Positions 42,456 to 55,702 of a stretch of DNA of 64,000 nucleotides are shown here, one piece after another; the stretch's first letter is position 1; each line of letters starts with the position of its first letter. Origin of the DNA: Parietichytrium sp. I65-24A (taxonomy: Eukaryota; Sar; Bigyra; Thraustochytrida; Thraustochytriidae); contig BLSF01000049.1 in assembly GCA_012862575.1 (NCBI GenBank), positions 186,001-250,000 on the forward strand, given 5' to 3'. The translations under genes were made by a program, and so were the position numbers. Below the pieces are notes generated by a model. The model made no database searches. It was not told where the DNA came from and worked only from the letters and a program-made list of their open reading frames with translations.

Positions 42456-43784
42456 TTACTGCTGCTGCTGCTGGTACAGCTTCTGGATCTCGAGCAAGCG
42501 CAGAAGGTTCTGCACAGTGGCGGAGCCCTCATTGCTGAGCACGTTCTTGATTCCGGTCTGCTGGCTGTCCAGTGTCTTCTCCAGCTGCTGGTGCTCCATG
42601 ATGACACTCATGGCGTCCACTGCGCGGTCCTGCGGCTGCATGCACGAGAGCTTGACGAGCGCGTTGGCCAGCGAGATCGCCACCTCGCGGTGAGTGTACA
42701 AGCCGCCGAGCTCAGGCTTGCCGTCCAGAGGCACCTGGACCAGATATTTGGAGAATTGCGGGTGGTACGTGACGCACTTCTCGGCCTGGGCGTGGATGAC
42801 CTGGGAAACGAGGTCGGCATACGTGTCGGAAGAAGAGTTTGCGGCGCTTGGGCTCGCAGGCTGCGCGAAGCTAGAAGAAAAGTCGCGCTCGAAACCGGCT
42901 GAAGCGCCAAAGTGCTGCTGCTGCTGCTGGTTGCTAGGAGACATTGGCAGTGTCGGGAGAGGAGCGGAAAGCTGTCTCTGGAGCGCAGGGTGAGCGCGCG
43001 AGTGCTGGTTCGAGTTGGAGGCGGCGCTCCCCAAGGCATTGTTGCGGATCTGGAGGCCAAGATTGTTGAGGGTATGTTCAGCGGCCAGTTTGTTGTTGTT
43101 GTTGTTGCTGTTGCTGCGGAGAAGGAGGTTGTTGTTGCTGCTGCTGCTGCCGTCCGCAATCGCTTGCAGCTGCGCGGCGGCAGAAGCGAGCATGGACGGA
43201 GAAAAGCCAGCGCGGAGCAAGGTCTCGGTGGTCTCTTCGAGGCAGTTGTTTTGAACTGCGGTTTTCAGAACCGCCATCAGTGCACCGAGTGAGTCGTTGA
43301 CAGGAGACGCGGACGCGGAGCGGGGCGGGTTTTGGTGCTCTGGGAAGTTGAGTTTTGCCGCAGGCCCGTTGAGCTCCTTGGCCCTGGCGTCATAAGCACG
43401 AGCAGCAGCTTCTTCGTTGCTAAAGTAGCCGAGGTGCTCGCGGTTGCCGTTTACCTCGATGCGAGCGCGCCATGCTCCACGACTCTTAAGCCAGCAGACT
43501 CCGCGGTACCGAGAGCTGGAAGATCGACCTTTGCAGCTGCCCTTGGAGGATTTTGGCGTGTCTGGGTTGCTGCTTGCATCCTCCTCGTCGCTGGCCTCGT
43601 GGCTGTGCATTCTCCGTTTGGCCGGGGACGGGGAGATTTCAGGGAACGGAATGTTGTTGCCATTGCCGAGTGATGGGCTGATGGGTGATGGCGAGGTGGA
43701 GTCCTGGTTGCTGAGCTGGGTGACGAGGTCGAGCGACCTTTTGCCGCCGAGGATACAAGATGGCAGGCTTGTCATCATAGTCAT
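42456..43784 (-). CDS. AP2/ERF-type DNA-binding protein
   Basis: 443 residues, one exon; ATG complementary to 43782-43784. An AP2 domain at residues about 90-150: SRYRGVCWLKSRGAWRARI, then REHLGYFSNEEAAARAYDAR and GPAAKLNFPE, with the YRG and RAYD elements of plant AP2/ERF factors. Near residues 337-385 a second, degenerate AP2-like stretch may exist (VTYHPQFSKYLVQVPLDGK, GGLYTHREVAISLANALVK). The rest is Ser/Asn/Gln-rich with poly-Gln from CAG runs, including the C-terminus. Likely a sequence-specific transcription factor in the nucleus; targets unknown. CT tracts at 44491-44612, i.e. GA on the coding strand, lie upstream. Confidence 0.82.
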   Translation of the reverse strand: MTMMTSLPSCILGGKRSLDLVTQLSNQDSTSPSPISPSLGNGNNIPFPEISPSPAKRRMHSHEASDEEDASSNPDTPKSSKGSCKGRSSSSRYRGVCWLKSRGAWRARIEVNGNREHLGYFSNEEAAARAYDARAKELNGPAAKLNFPEHQNPPRSASASPVNDSLGALMAVLKTAVQNNCLEETTETLLRAGFSPSMLASAAAQLQAIADGSSSSNNNLLLRSNSNNNNNKLAAEHTLNNLGLQIRNNALGSAASNSNQHSRAHPALQRQLSAPLPTLPMSPSNQQQQQHFGASAGFERDFSSSFAQPASPSAANSSSDTYADLVSQVIHAQAEKCVTYHPQFSKYLVQVPLDGKPELGGLYTHREVAISLANALVKLSCMQPQDRAVDAMSVIMEHQQLEKTLDSQQTGIKNVLSNEGSATVQNLLRLLEIQKLYQQQQQ

Positions 43785-44210
43785 ATTCGGCGTCTGGATG
43801 TGACGAAGATTGGTCGTCCAAGTGGTTTGGGGTTTTGGCTGGGCGAAATCAATCAACTCCACAGCACAGGCTGGAGAGAGATGGGTGGGGTGGTATGCGT
43901 CTAGTATCAATCAGCCAGCCGAGTCCAAAAATGAACAGGAAAAAGATGCGGAGCGCGAGAGGTCCGTCCGAGCAAAACCTTTCCCTAGTTTGTCTAGTTT
44001 TGTTCCTCTCTATCCAAGTGCTGAGTACAAAAATCGCACTTGCACCAGCAACAGAAAGAAAGACTCCAGGAGGCGGTGAGGTCAGGTCCGTTTGTTGCCA
44101 CAAAGTACCAGTTGGAGGTTTGCTGAGCGCCCGATTCCTTGAAATTTGGATGGACTGCCAGACAAGTCAGTTCCGAGTTTGTTTGTTGTCGTTTCCTGTT
44201 GTTTGTTGTT

Positions 44211-44255
44211 TGGTTGTTTGGATGTTTGGATGTTTGGATGTTTGGATGTTTGATG
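44211..44255. repeat. 8-bp tandem repeat, unit GATGTTTG
   Basis: About five units, preceded by TTTGTTGTTTG-type drift; upstream of the AP2 gene. Confidence 0.9.
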
Positions 44256-45545
44256 GGAATGGGTGGGTGGATGGATGGATGACTGAATGGATGGGTTGAC
44301 GGATTGGTGACTCACTGTCAAGATGGTTCAGGTTTCGTCGCAGTCGATTGGTAATCACGGCTTTCAGCGCAGCAAAGCACAGCACAGCACAGCACGAGAG
44401 TTCCCAATTGTGAATTGTGTGTCTGATTGTCTTTGTTGCGCCTTCTTGGTCTGCTCGCCAATACAGTTTCTGGACGATGCTTTTTGTTTCTTCTCTCTCT
44501 CTCTCTCTGTGCTTCTTCCTTTTCCCTCCTCTCTCTTCCTTCTCTTCTTCTTCCTCTTCACAACGCGTCTCGTTTGTGGTTTGTTTGGCTGTCTCTCTCT
44601 CTCTCTCTCTCCTCTGTGCTTTCTGTTTGCGCTGGAAGGCAGTGAGGCGAGCTGAGAAGGAAAGAAAAAGTAGAGAGGACGGATGGATGATTTGAGATCT
44701 GGGTTTTGGACCGAGGCCTCCAGACAAACAATTTCTTTCCTTTCTCTCTTTTTTTTGTTGAGTTGGCAGACAGATAGACAGAGCCTCTCCGCAGGGAGGC
44801 ATGCTACCCTTTCCGTTAGTTGACACTATTTGAGAACTGGGAGAGAGGGGAGAGAGGGAGGGAGGGAAAGAGAGAGTGAGTAAAAGGGTGAGCGAGAGAG
44901 AGACAAAAAAGGGAACACGAGACAGTTAGTTTTGCTGCGTCTTCTTTGGCCGATTGAAACGATCGTTTTATACGTCAGTGCGCCATTTTCTCTCTCGTGA
45001 TCCCAACACCGAAAACCTTTTTGAATTGGTGATACCTCTCTCCTCTCTTACTCTCTCTCTCTTTCTCTCTTTCTCTCTCTGACACAGGAGAGAGGTTTGC
45101 GGTCGGACTCCTAACGTGCAGGCAAGCGATTTGCGTAGAAGAAGAAGGTACTTTCACACGGCTCTCTTTTCGCGACCTCGATGGCAAATTCAAAAACGCT
45201 GCTCTGCATGAGCCAACTCTATTTTTCCGAAGTCCCCTCACACGAAGATACAGAGATTCTTCTCCACCTCCACTGCCCCTTCTTCCTCCCTGCTTCCACG
45301 CACTCGCTCTCTCTCACTTTTTCCTTCTATATAGCGTAATCGTAGTGTATCCCCTCTCATCGCATAAGGATCTGACGATGACTCGCACCCTCTCTCTCAG
45401 TGCCGATATCTTTCCTTCAATGGGCTTGGCTCCCTCCTTCCTCCTCCCCGATTCTCCCTTCCTTTTCCCGGCATTCTCCCTCGCCTTACGCAATACAAAC
45501 TATGCAAAGCGCCAGCAAGCTGCCCTCACACCCGCTCCATCCCGG

Positions 45546-45995
45546 TCAAGATAGTGACCAGTTAGCTACTACTATGCCGGGGAAAGAGACACAAACAATG
45601 CCATACATCACTGGAGGTTTTACCGGCAGCTGGGAGAGGGAAGGGGCATCCAGCAAATAGGAACTCCTAGCGGCGGGAGGAAGCTTGACTACTCTTCGCC
45701 GTATCTGTTCCATACGAGGTCTCGCCACGCTGCCTTCCGGAGAAGGAAGGGGGTTGCTAGCCAAATGAATGAAGGCGGTAAGGAGGACTATCCCTCGGTA
45801 GTGTGGCGGTGGGTTTTGAACTAGTCGGCCGAGAGTGGCAAGTTCGTTTTTCAGCTCGTAGGCAACAAGTATAATCCGTCCTACTGCGAGACTCTGCGGT
45901 TCATTGGCACTGACGAGAAGCTGTTCCCTCTCGGCGGAACCGACCGAAACGGGACCTATGCTTTCCCCTATTAGCCCTACTCCTGCAGGTACCAT
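45546..45995 (-). other. Putative 149-residue open frame, probably a relic
   Basis: ATG to stop on the minus strand, with hydrophobic, protein-like composition (GRIILVAYELKNELATLGRL; GIVLLTAFIHLASN). The plus strand also shows coding-like patches through the same bases (GKFVFQLVGNKYNPSYCETL) broken by stops. Only one strand, if any, can be real. No family recognised. May be a decayed gene fragment. Confidence 0.2.
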
Positions 45996-48900
45996 GCGCG
46001 GTGCGAATAATAGTCAGCCGGGGGAACTTGCGAAGTCTTACTGCCATCTACACCTCCACCCTATCCCTCCTGCATGGGACAGGCCCTCCGCATTGCCGTA
46101 GCTGGAGTACTGAGGGTGGCCTCCACTAACGTTTCCGCTAAAACGGTCGAAGGGAAGCGTGCAAGTCCCTATTCGGCCACTATGGAGTCCTAAGGAGTCT
46201 TCAGTCCTCACTTGGGCAGATCGTCGATGGCATCACAAAGTTTGTGCCACGGCAGTATGCGCGGTCTCTTACAGTACTGAGTGGGCGGGTCTTATCAAGG
46301 TTAAACACAAAGAGAAAACCTTCGACGGATCTATTTCTTCAAGCCCAAAAAATGCAGTGATTTAGTTTCGAATTCAGAATTCAGAATAATTCATTTAGAA
46401 TTCAGATGATTCGCCGGTAGCCGCATGCTTGCAGATATGTCTGCGCGCTTTTATGGTCGCGAGCAGGACAAGTGCATGACGGCAAAACGCATGCGAAAGT
46501 AGGGTTGATTGTCTTGTCACTGTCGGGTTAACACGACACGAGCATTTCACGGCTGCGTGAGCAACCAAGTACCAATTTAGATGGCTAGCTAGTACAAAAT
46601 CTATCAACATTATAGTACGACTAACAGAAATCTGACTCGAATCTAAAACATAGTTCGTGGAGGGTGGAGATGGGTGGAGGAGAGACAGAAAAACACGAGC
46701 TGGCGATTGTAACTTGATTAAAACTTAGCAAGGTGGTTGTCAGCTCGTGCACTGCGTTTCTTTTCGCTCCACAAAACGCTGAATTTCCCACTCGGATGAT
46801 CCGCGTGTTGGTTCGTTTCCCAGGTCTCTCCAACTTCCAACTGAGCGCGTTCTGGCCTTGCTACGAGGGACCTAGGCGGCAGTGACTCGTGCGACCGAAC
46901 TTTTCATAATGCGTTCGTTATTGGTGGCTAACGCTCAACTTAGCACATGTCGCGCGAGCTGTTTCGATCGATGCTTGGTGGGGCGGTGGGGCTGCGGCAA
47001 TGCGTCGTCGTTCTCGATGCTTTTTTCACACAGTGCTGTTTCTTTTAGTGTGAGTCAACAATCAGGGTTTCGCTTCGACGGCGGGGAAGAAAATAAGTGA
47101 GTGAGGAAGTAATGGAGGAAGCATGGAAGGAACACTCGAAGGTTTTGCTCTTTTTAGAACAGAGAATGTGCTTCCAGCAATGCTGTGGAGAGCAAGTATG
47201 TGGAATGTGAATGGCTCTCCCGCCGAGCCGGGAAAGAGGAAAAAAAAACTTCTAAAGTCTGCTTCTCTTTTATTGCAAGTAAAGTTCAATTCGCTTTGCA
47301 TTTCGCATTTTGACTGATAAAAAATGAACTCGAACCGATGCCTAGGCTTTCCTCTCTCCGGACCAGCAAGGCAGAGTCCAGGGCGTGTTCCAGAAGAGAC
47401 GAGCGCAAATGTCTCCTTGGTTCGGTCTGGAATATACTTCAACGCTTTCGATACATTGTTTCCTGCAGTAAAGGGAAAAGGCTTTACATTTTAGTACTTT
47501 CTCCAGCGGCAACCGCAAAATGTCTGTACATATTGTGACTCTCGGGACCTTCCCTGGGACCTGAACGAGTGCAGCGAGGTCAGAAAGACAGATTCAAAAG
47601 GCTCCGCCGGCATTTATTTTGTATACTTTTGGAGCGATGCGATGAAGTGCCTGGCTCATTGCATTGCTCCACATTTCCCTCGTGTTTTGAGATTCAAAGA
47701 ACGAGTCCACCAGTCAGAGCCAGGCAAGTCTGTCGATCCGTCCGCCCTCGCGTGTACAAGTTGGAGGACAGTAGGTACTCAGAGGTATTGCGCAAGATCG
47801 ATCTTTTGACTGGATGAGTCATCCAAGAAACCTTTTTACAGTAAATTTTTAGAAAGTAGTAAAAGCACAATTTAGACTGCATTTCGAAATGAATGTTTCG
47901 AACTTGTAAAAATCGCAATTTGTGAAATTCGTGAAACAAAAGATCTAGAGATTGATGATTGGAAGAGAGATGAAGTCTTGAGAAGGCACATACAAACTTT
48001 ACTCACACTGTGTCGTGCAATGGCGTGGTTCACTCTTGACGGATCTCTTGAACAGGCTACTGTAATGCAAGTGTTGCGAGCTGTCAGCGCGAACCTCGTG
48101 GTCCGCCAAAAAAAGCAAGCGTTTCTGTCACTACGACTTTACATCGATCACAAACACGACATTTACGAAACTCACAGCACGAGTGGCCTCGATCCCCCCT
48201 CCCAAACTTCGGACAAGGCGGGACCATATTTTGAACTCCGCGCCAAAGCCAGGTGGTTTCTTCACGCGACATTGCTCCGCAGTCTTTCCCTTTTTCTCTC
48301 TACTCCCCATCCCCACTTTTCAGCCTCTGACCCTGCAGGTACAAGGTTCACTGCAGACCTGCTATGGTATACTTCCAAATCCGCCACACGCATCACACCA
48401 TTTGGCACAGATGAAACTCAAGCCAGGACCTTTCGAGCGACGAAACTCCGAAGACCTTTTTTCTCCTGGCATAAGCTTAAGTTGGGATCGAACAACTTCA
48501 AACCCGCACGTTCGACCTTGACACTCGTTCACATTGTACATTTACATTCACATTCACGTCCACTGCCTCTCTTTGCTGGGCTCGGATGGATGTACTCCCA
48601 GTTAGTATCAATTAAATGGCTGTTCTACTAGCCAAGCAACTATCTCTCTCTATGGAAGAGCATTTAGCAGTTGTATAGAAGAACGTAGCAGCCATGAGAT
48701 GAACGGATCTGAAAGTTGCATGAATCCAACGTGAGCCGTGAATTTGTACATCGCAGATGCTGGAGACTACCGCATTTACGTTTATGATGCCGGTAATCCG
48801 CAGGTGGGGTTCGCTAGTAGACGCGGCGCGATCATACTGAGCCCATGCCATCCCTACGGAGAGCTGTCAAAGTACTAGAGCTTGGCGTCGTACTGAGGCG

Positions 48901-49133
48901 AACTCAGGTACAGTGAAAGCAAGTTTCACAAAGCCACTTGCCACATCTTTTGGTAGTGAGCTTGATCCAAAGCCGCTCAAAACCGTAGCGATATGTATTT
49001 ATTTATGCAGGCCACGTCGCCACGCCATCTTGCCGCGACTGTGCAGTCGTCGCCATCTTTTTTCCAGTGCTTGGGATGTGGCTGCCTCCCTTGTCCCCAA
49101 TTTCAAGGGCTAAAAGTACCTCTTAATTAGTTC

Positions 49134-49169
49134 GTATTACCTGGTCAACCCGTATTACCTGGTCAACCC
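49134..49169. repeat. 18-bp direct tandem duplication
   Basis: GTATTACCTGGTCAACCC occurs twice back to back with no mismatch. Confidence 0.95.
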
Positions 49170-51971
49170 ATCCCCCAGATATACTTAGCACTAGAAGTGA
49201 GTACTTATACCTTCTCCAAATTCCTCTCTTTTTCGCGTTCTCGCCAGCCTCTTGCTTTCTTCCTTTCGATCGCTCATTTTTTTTGCTTGGGCTGTTCTTC
49301 ACAGCAACACCATGCAACACTTCTGAGAAGCGCTGGAGGTTAGTGAAAACATGTAGCACCGGGAACGTACAGATTCTGCGAACATCTCGAGTTAGTGGCC
49401 ACTTAGAGGAGAACTGACTCAGAATCTCTTGTTTGCAAATGAATGCGAACCATGGAACCAGAAGGTGCAAGTGTGGGCCGATTGCTGGCGAAGTACAGAT
49501 AGAAAGTTATATGTGGCACTGAGCTGGCCTCCAACAAAGAACGCATTTTCGCTCAATTGTTTATGTCTAATACTGTCTCTCATTTCATTCACGAAAATAA
49601 TTAAATCTGAAAGAAGCAGTGGTTTTGAAGAAGGAGGTGAAGAAAAGATCGCATGTTGTTGTTTTTCTCACAGCACAATGCACAGTAAGTATACATCAAC
49701 CCCTACGCTCTCCATCTCAGCGCTTTTCATAGCAAGGGAGGAGGAAGGGGGCCCCTCTCAATCCGACAGCTACTGCCTGTGAGAGTACCTCAGGGTCGTG
49801 GCGAAAAAAAAGGAAAAGTAATGCTCCCTCACAATCAGGTTGTCGCGGGAGGAGGATGGACGGTAGAGTGGGCGTAGAGCAGATTAGAACAAAACAGAAC
49901 AGAAAAAAGAGGAAGTGTGACGGGAGAAAGCAAGAGGCAAAGAAGATTCAGAATTCGGATTTGTGTCGCCGCTTGACTCTCGTTATCTCCTTCCTACGGA
50001 GCGTGGCCTCCAACTTGGAAGGAAAGAGAAGGAGCACCCTTCCCTCACCCTCACAATACCTTACAAACGCCAAACACCCCCATCCTACGCCGCCCACGAG
50101 GAAAGAGGAAAGAGGAAGAATCCTGGTTTACCAGATCGCAGTCACAGGCTCTCTCTCACATTCGCACTGTCTCAAGCTCCGCCACATGGCACATGCCCAC
50201 TCTGCCACCGTTTTCGCTAGAGCTCCCGGTACGCCACGCAGGTTTGAGTTCTCGGCCAGCCTGAGCCAGAGGCCACGGCCAAGGGCTTGTGCCATAGAAC
50301 CTGCATATGGAGTTCTACTGGACGCGCCAGTGCAAGTGGAAGGCGTACTCCGGAGTATTACTGCGACGTGGAAACTCCTACGGAACAAAAGCCGCCGCGA
50401 ACTTTGGCGCATTCCTTCCTTCTCCCTCCCCCCTTTCGCATTTTTTCCAAATTCCACACATCATCTCCTTTTAAGAGGCAGGAGTAGGCTGCTCTATCGA
50501 AACAGGTAGCAATGGTAGCGCGAGGTCTGTCTTTGTCTTCGTCTTTGTGAGGAATTCACGGATCCCAAACTTTTTCGAATTAGTAAAAAATAGAGCAGGC
50601 TTGGAGGTGGCTGGTATGGGATAAGAAAGAGCCTTTCAAAGGGAGAAAGAGAGAAAGAAGGAGACTTCGGGAGAAGCCCGGAGGCTTATTTTAAAGTGTA
50701 TTCTTCTTCACTCTGAGCAGAAATTCGAGAAACCGACCATTTACATACCAGCCGAGAAACAGCTCTCGAATTCTCCGCATTCACATTCACGTTCACCTCC
50801 ACAATGAATCAGGAAACACCAGTACCTTCAGCTACCCCCGCAACTAGAACATCTGGACCCAGATTTCGATCGCCACCTTCGCCACCACAACCTTTCGCAA
50901 ATTCCAAACCCGTAAGAGTGTCCATTGCTCAACTAATCCGAGGTAGCATCGAAGCTGGTGTAGTCCCGGCCACTGGCACGTTAAGGAGAAGGCTGGAGTC
51001 GTGCTGATCCTAGCTGGCGAGGGGACCGACTATCACAAAAGAGAAAATTCTAGCTAAGACTACCGAACGGTCAGAAAGTCTGCAGAGCCAGAAAGACAAA
51101 CAGACTGGCAAACAGACCGGACTAAAACTTTTTCTAGGAGAAACAAATAGGTCCGCTCGTCGCAACCTGTCACTGTGTCAAGGTTGCGACCAAATGACAC
51201 GAATGCGTAACGACAAGGCTAGTCCAGCGAGCCCAGCTAGTCTTGTAAGTAGTACTGGCAAGTGCGTACTTTCCAGGTCACAATTCCAGTGTTCCTCATT
51301 TTACTGTTAGTTTGGCGCATTTTCTCATCAACAATCAATCTCATCAACAATCAACAACTTACCTTTTGCCTTTAAAAAAAAAAGAAAAAAAACTTGAGAG
51401 AAACACCAACCAACCGATCGATCGATTGTTGGCTCGCGATGCGGGAGCACTCCATAGCAGCATTCACCGCACAGCGAAAACCAATATAATTATTTATTCA
51501 AAACAAGCAACCAAAAAGCCCAAAAACAAACCAACATTGGGCGACTGGTTTACTGCTTCACATCTCTCTAACTAGCGCCCATCGCTAGCTCTGGGGTAGA
51601 ACCAGCGCCGGGCCGCAAGGGCAGACCGACCAGGAGCAAGTGTACTCATTACTCTGTCACCAACAAACAGTGGGTCGACCGTCTTTCTCCTCCAAGTTAA
51701 AGGTGTGGCTGGCTGGCTAGCTGGTTGCGGAGGGTGCGGAGACCACTAGTACGCGGGGGATTAGAAGAAGAAGTGGCTACGGGCTTGACCGTCGAATTCG
51801 CACGGCCAGCGGGGATGATGCTCCGCATCCCATTCGACGCGATGGCTTAGGCTTGGGCCGGAGGTTTTCTTTTTCTTTTTTTCCAACCCTATCTATCATC
51901 ATCTCGACATCCCATCCCAACCATCGCCGTCGTCATCATGTCGCCCTCTTGCCAGTTAAGAGTTCTGAGTG

Positions 51972-51988
51972 GTACTGACAGTGAGTAC
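51972..51988. repeat. 17-bp dispersed imperfect palindrome
   Basis: GTACTGACAGTGAGTAC, identical to 29615-29631. Confidence 0.85.
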
Positions 51989-52109
51989 AGTACTCGCTCA
52001 CTCTCTCCTCCATCCCATTAATCCCATCCCTCGTTCCTCATTCCTCATTCCTTTTCGCCGCGCCCCACACACTCGGCGACGACAACAAGATGCTGACAGA
52101 AGTGCCGCG

Positions 52110-52138
52110 TTGTCAACATTTGTCAACATTTGTCAACN
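52110..52138. repeat. 10-bp direct repeat running into a single N
   Basis: Three partial copies of TGTCAACATT end at an undetermined base at 52138, which probably marks a contig join or a collapsed repeat. Confidence 0.6.
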
Positions 52139-53935
52139 CCCGTGACTCGTTTTACCTCACATGTGAGAGATTGGTAGAAATCTACTCGGCTAGACCTGCG
52201 CGTAACGCCGTCCCTTGTCAAGATAAGATCGCGAGACCCAAGGATTCCGAACTTTTAAAAGAAAAGGAAAAGTTTCCGCCCTCGCTCACTCACTCCACTC
52301 TGCACTCTCAAGACTTTACCAATCGAATTCCTTTCTCACTCTTCTCTTTTTACCACACTGGTTTTTGAAGAGCATGCCCCGGAAAGGCTTCGTGGAAAGG
52401 ATTGGAGATTGCCAATCGTCAAAGGAAATTTTAAAAATTGTTCTTCCCTCACATTTCCGCACCCCTTCTGCATGACACGGCCCCCCCCACAACGTAGCCC
52501 TTGGCCAGTGGAATCCCTAATTGGCACGGACCCAGCCTCCCTCTTAGCACGGCTCCATCACTAGCGTAGTGCTTCCCTCTCTCGAAGACATACTCAGCAC
52601 GGTCCTTGGCCAGGAGGCGAACCTCGGAAAAGGGCCACGTGGCCTGAGACGGGGAAACTGTTTCCCCGAGAGGCATGGGCTCGTGGCCCTCAGAACGGCT
52701 TTCCACAGCCACACGCTAGCGGAGTATAACTGGTCTCTACGAGCTGCATCCTGCCACACGCCAAGGCCACATGCCCCACGGGTCCCAGTTAGACCTGTAG
52801 CCACCCACTAATAGACTGTGGTCCTTGAGACGTCCTAGAGAGGCTTACCGTGTGGACCTTGTAGTCACCGTCTAAGTTTTCCGGTAGCGAGAACTTGCGT
52901 CAGTGAACAAGTGCTATGACGAGCAGAGATATAGCCTTCACTATGAAGTATCATAATGTTCAGAAAAACCTTGTGAAACAAGTGTCCATCATTTTAGCGC
53001 GAAAAAATGTGAGGAGCCGAGGGATTTGCGTCACTTTTTTGACACTCCGAAGGAGTGAAAGCGAACAACGTCAGCCTTCTCCCGCCACTCGAAAACATTT
53101 CCACCGCTCGGATTCTGGTCTTTCTCTCGCTCTCTCTCTCAGTCTCCGCCTATTCCCCTGCGTGTGTGTTTGTGTCTGTGAGACAGAGAGAGAGAGAGGG
53201 GGAGAGCTCGATTCCACACGCAAAGCGGAGCAGTCTGTGGGGAACTGTCGCATTCGGCAACGCTTTTCTTGCACTGACGGTGTGAGTCAAAAGTACCTTC
53301 AACGACGCTTTGCTGACCCGAAATCTTAATAGGTATATAGCCTTCCAGGGCTCCGAAATCAGCGAAAGCGAGCGTATTATTTCTTTGCAATTATCAATTA
53401 TCAATAGATAGCAAACGCGAAATAAGAGCAAAGCGTGTGCGCCGGAGGACGGGAACTGGGAGGAAAGATCAACAAGATCTATACGTAGTGATTCACAGTC
53501 AGCAAAGATCTTCCCGCGATCTTTTTTCTTTTCTTTTCCATTCTGACTTTTTCTGCGAGCGAGAGCGCAGACAAATTTATTTTTTGATTAATTTTTTAAA
53601 TGTCGTGAAAGAGTCGCTGCCAAGCCCAAAAGCAGAAGGGTAATAATAACTAACGAGTAGCAAGCACACGGTCTGTCCTGCTCTCCAAATGCGCGCTCGA
53701 CTACGCGATCCGCTACCAAGGGTCCCAATCATTCTTCTTTGGGGCGATGCCGAATCCACAGTCGCCAGGAGGGAGACGGGGAACTTGTATTTTCTTTTTT
53801 AGAAACTTGGGCAACGTTGGTGACTGTGATCTGTGATCTGTGATCTTGAAAGTCCGAAACAAGCCAGGATACTCTGCGGTCTAATAAGGGGCGAAAGGGA
53901 GGGAGGAGAAAAAGAAAAAACAAGACGAGCCTTCG

Positions 53936-53987
53936 GAATTCTGAAAATTCGGAATTCTGAAAATTCAGAATTCAGAATTCAGAAAGG
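53936..53987. repeat. GAATTCTGAAAATTC cluster
   Basis: Alternating GGAATTCTGAAAATTC and CAGAATTC units, the densest of the palindromic GAATTC clusters. Confidence 0.85.
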
Positions 53988-55272
53988 GGACCGAACGGCC
54001 GACCTGGCGTTTCCTTCTTCGTAAAAAATCTTTCACCAAAGTCGCTAGCTATCTACTATCGAATATTACTCGCGGCTCTCAGTACCGGTACCGGTAACTT
54101 GTTCTAAATTCTCTGGATTCTCTTGATCAAGAATGAAGAGGAGGGGTTCGCGCTCACTCACACAGGCTTCTTTGAAGTAGGTAGGGTCAAGAGATGGGCT
54201 AGTACCCAGTGGCCAGCAATCAAAGAAAGAAAGAAAGAAAGATCGCTGGTAAATTTCACTACTAGAAATGTGTTCAGTTTTTTTTGGAATTTTGTTTTTT
54301 CGCCAGAGGGAGACGGTCTCCAAGTCCCAACAATCGCTTCTCCTCGGAAAGCAGTAGGGACAGTCAAAGGCGGGGAACAAAAAGAGGGGGCAGAAAGGCA
54401 GAAAGGCGGAAGAAAGTTGAGACAAACGACATCGAACAACACACACACAGAGAGAGAAAGAGAGAGAAAAAGCGTACTTGTAGTGGACACGTGGCTTCTC
54501 ATTCTCTCCCTTTGTCCATCCTCTCAATCCAACACCAGAACACACCAGAATTCAAGGTTCGAAACGACCAATTAGGCACTCTACCGCAGACACATGCGAA
54601 AGCAGAGGGCGACTCTTTGCGAGTCGTCATGAGGGAAGCCTCCTCTTCCTCCACTCCCCAATGTATTCCGAACCTCAAGCCCACCGTTATCGCTAGGTTC
54701 AGCCCATAGGCCGTATCTAAATATGATATTCTGAACTCAAAGGAACCGTGACTGGAGCTAATGCTGACAGTAAGCCAAAGCACAAATGTGCCGCAGGACT
54801 GACTCTCTCTCTCTCTCTCTCTCTTTTTTGTCTGTTTTGATATGCACTCTCTGCACGTGGGCACGTGGTCCGACTGAGACATTTCTTGTCTTGTGTAGGC
54901 TAAAAGCTGTCTCTCGCTCTTAGCTATATCTACATATCTACGCAGCGTGGATGGACTAGTGGATAGTATGCGATACCTTAGGAGCGGACACGAGGTGGAC
55001 CTGAAAAGTTACTGCTTCGTTTTTATTTCCTCTTCTTTTATGAACCAAACTCTTACTTTGAATTAAAAGTGGATTCGAGGCAGCAGAGGGCAACTAACCC
55101 TCTTGTCTCCTTCCAAACTCATCACCTTCGGACACGCATACGAGCGCGAGAAGTAGAGTGCAAGAGAAAGAGAAAGAAAAAGAAGAAGAAGAAGGGATTA
55201 ATTAAAAAAACGCTTGCGAAAGCTGCTCCAAGCAGAGAGAATCACGGCAGTGAGAGTCGTGTGGCGCTGTCG

Positions 55273-55289
55273 GTACTGACTGTGAGTAC
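55273..55289. repeat. 17-bp dispersed palindrome, one-base variant
   Basis: GTACTGACTGTGAGTAC differs from the copies at 29615 and 51972 only at the central base. Confidence 0.75.
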
Positions 55290-55702
55290 AAGTCGCCCAA
55301 ACGCATTGCGCAAATCACTGACGAAATGATTGGCAAGCCAAAACACCTTTTCACTTCCCACTCCTCCACTCTCGAATGGTAGTACTACCCCTTAGCAATG
55401 ACTTAATCCCAGTAGCAACTTGCCTAGCACTCAAAGTTCATCTTCCACGCGAAACGGAGGACGAACCAGGATTCACGAGGAGATTTGGGAACTTGGAACT
55501 CTTAGCTCATCGCATAGCCATCCCTTAATCGCCCCGCCGTACCTCCAAGCTGCGTACGTCTTTCCACCCCTTCGCTACCGCCACTTAGTCGATGCTCCTA
55601 GCGGCGGTGCACACGTTCGCGGCAAGATCCAAACCTTGCCAAACCCAGGATTGCAATCAGTTACTTTGGAAAGTAAGAACTGCAACTTGCCGGAAAAAGC
55701 TG

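Noticed and set aside
47978-48631. 217-residue plus-strand frame
   Set aside because: It opens at TTG, has no domain and no codon or composition signal setting it apart from surrounding non-coding DNA.
52449-52712. 87-residue minus-strand frame with protein-like composition
   Set aside because: No homology recognised and an overlapping frame of similar length exists; too weak to annotate.
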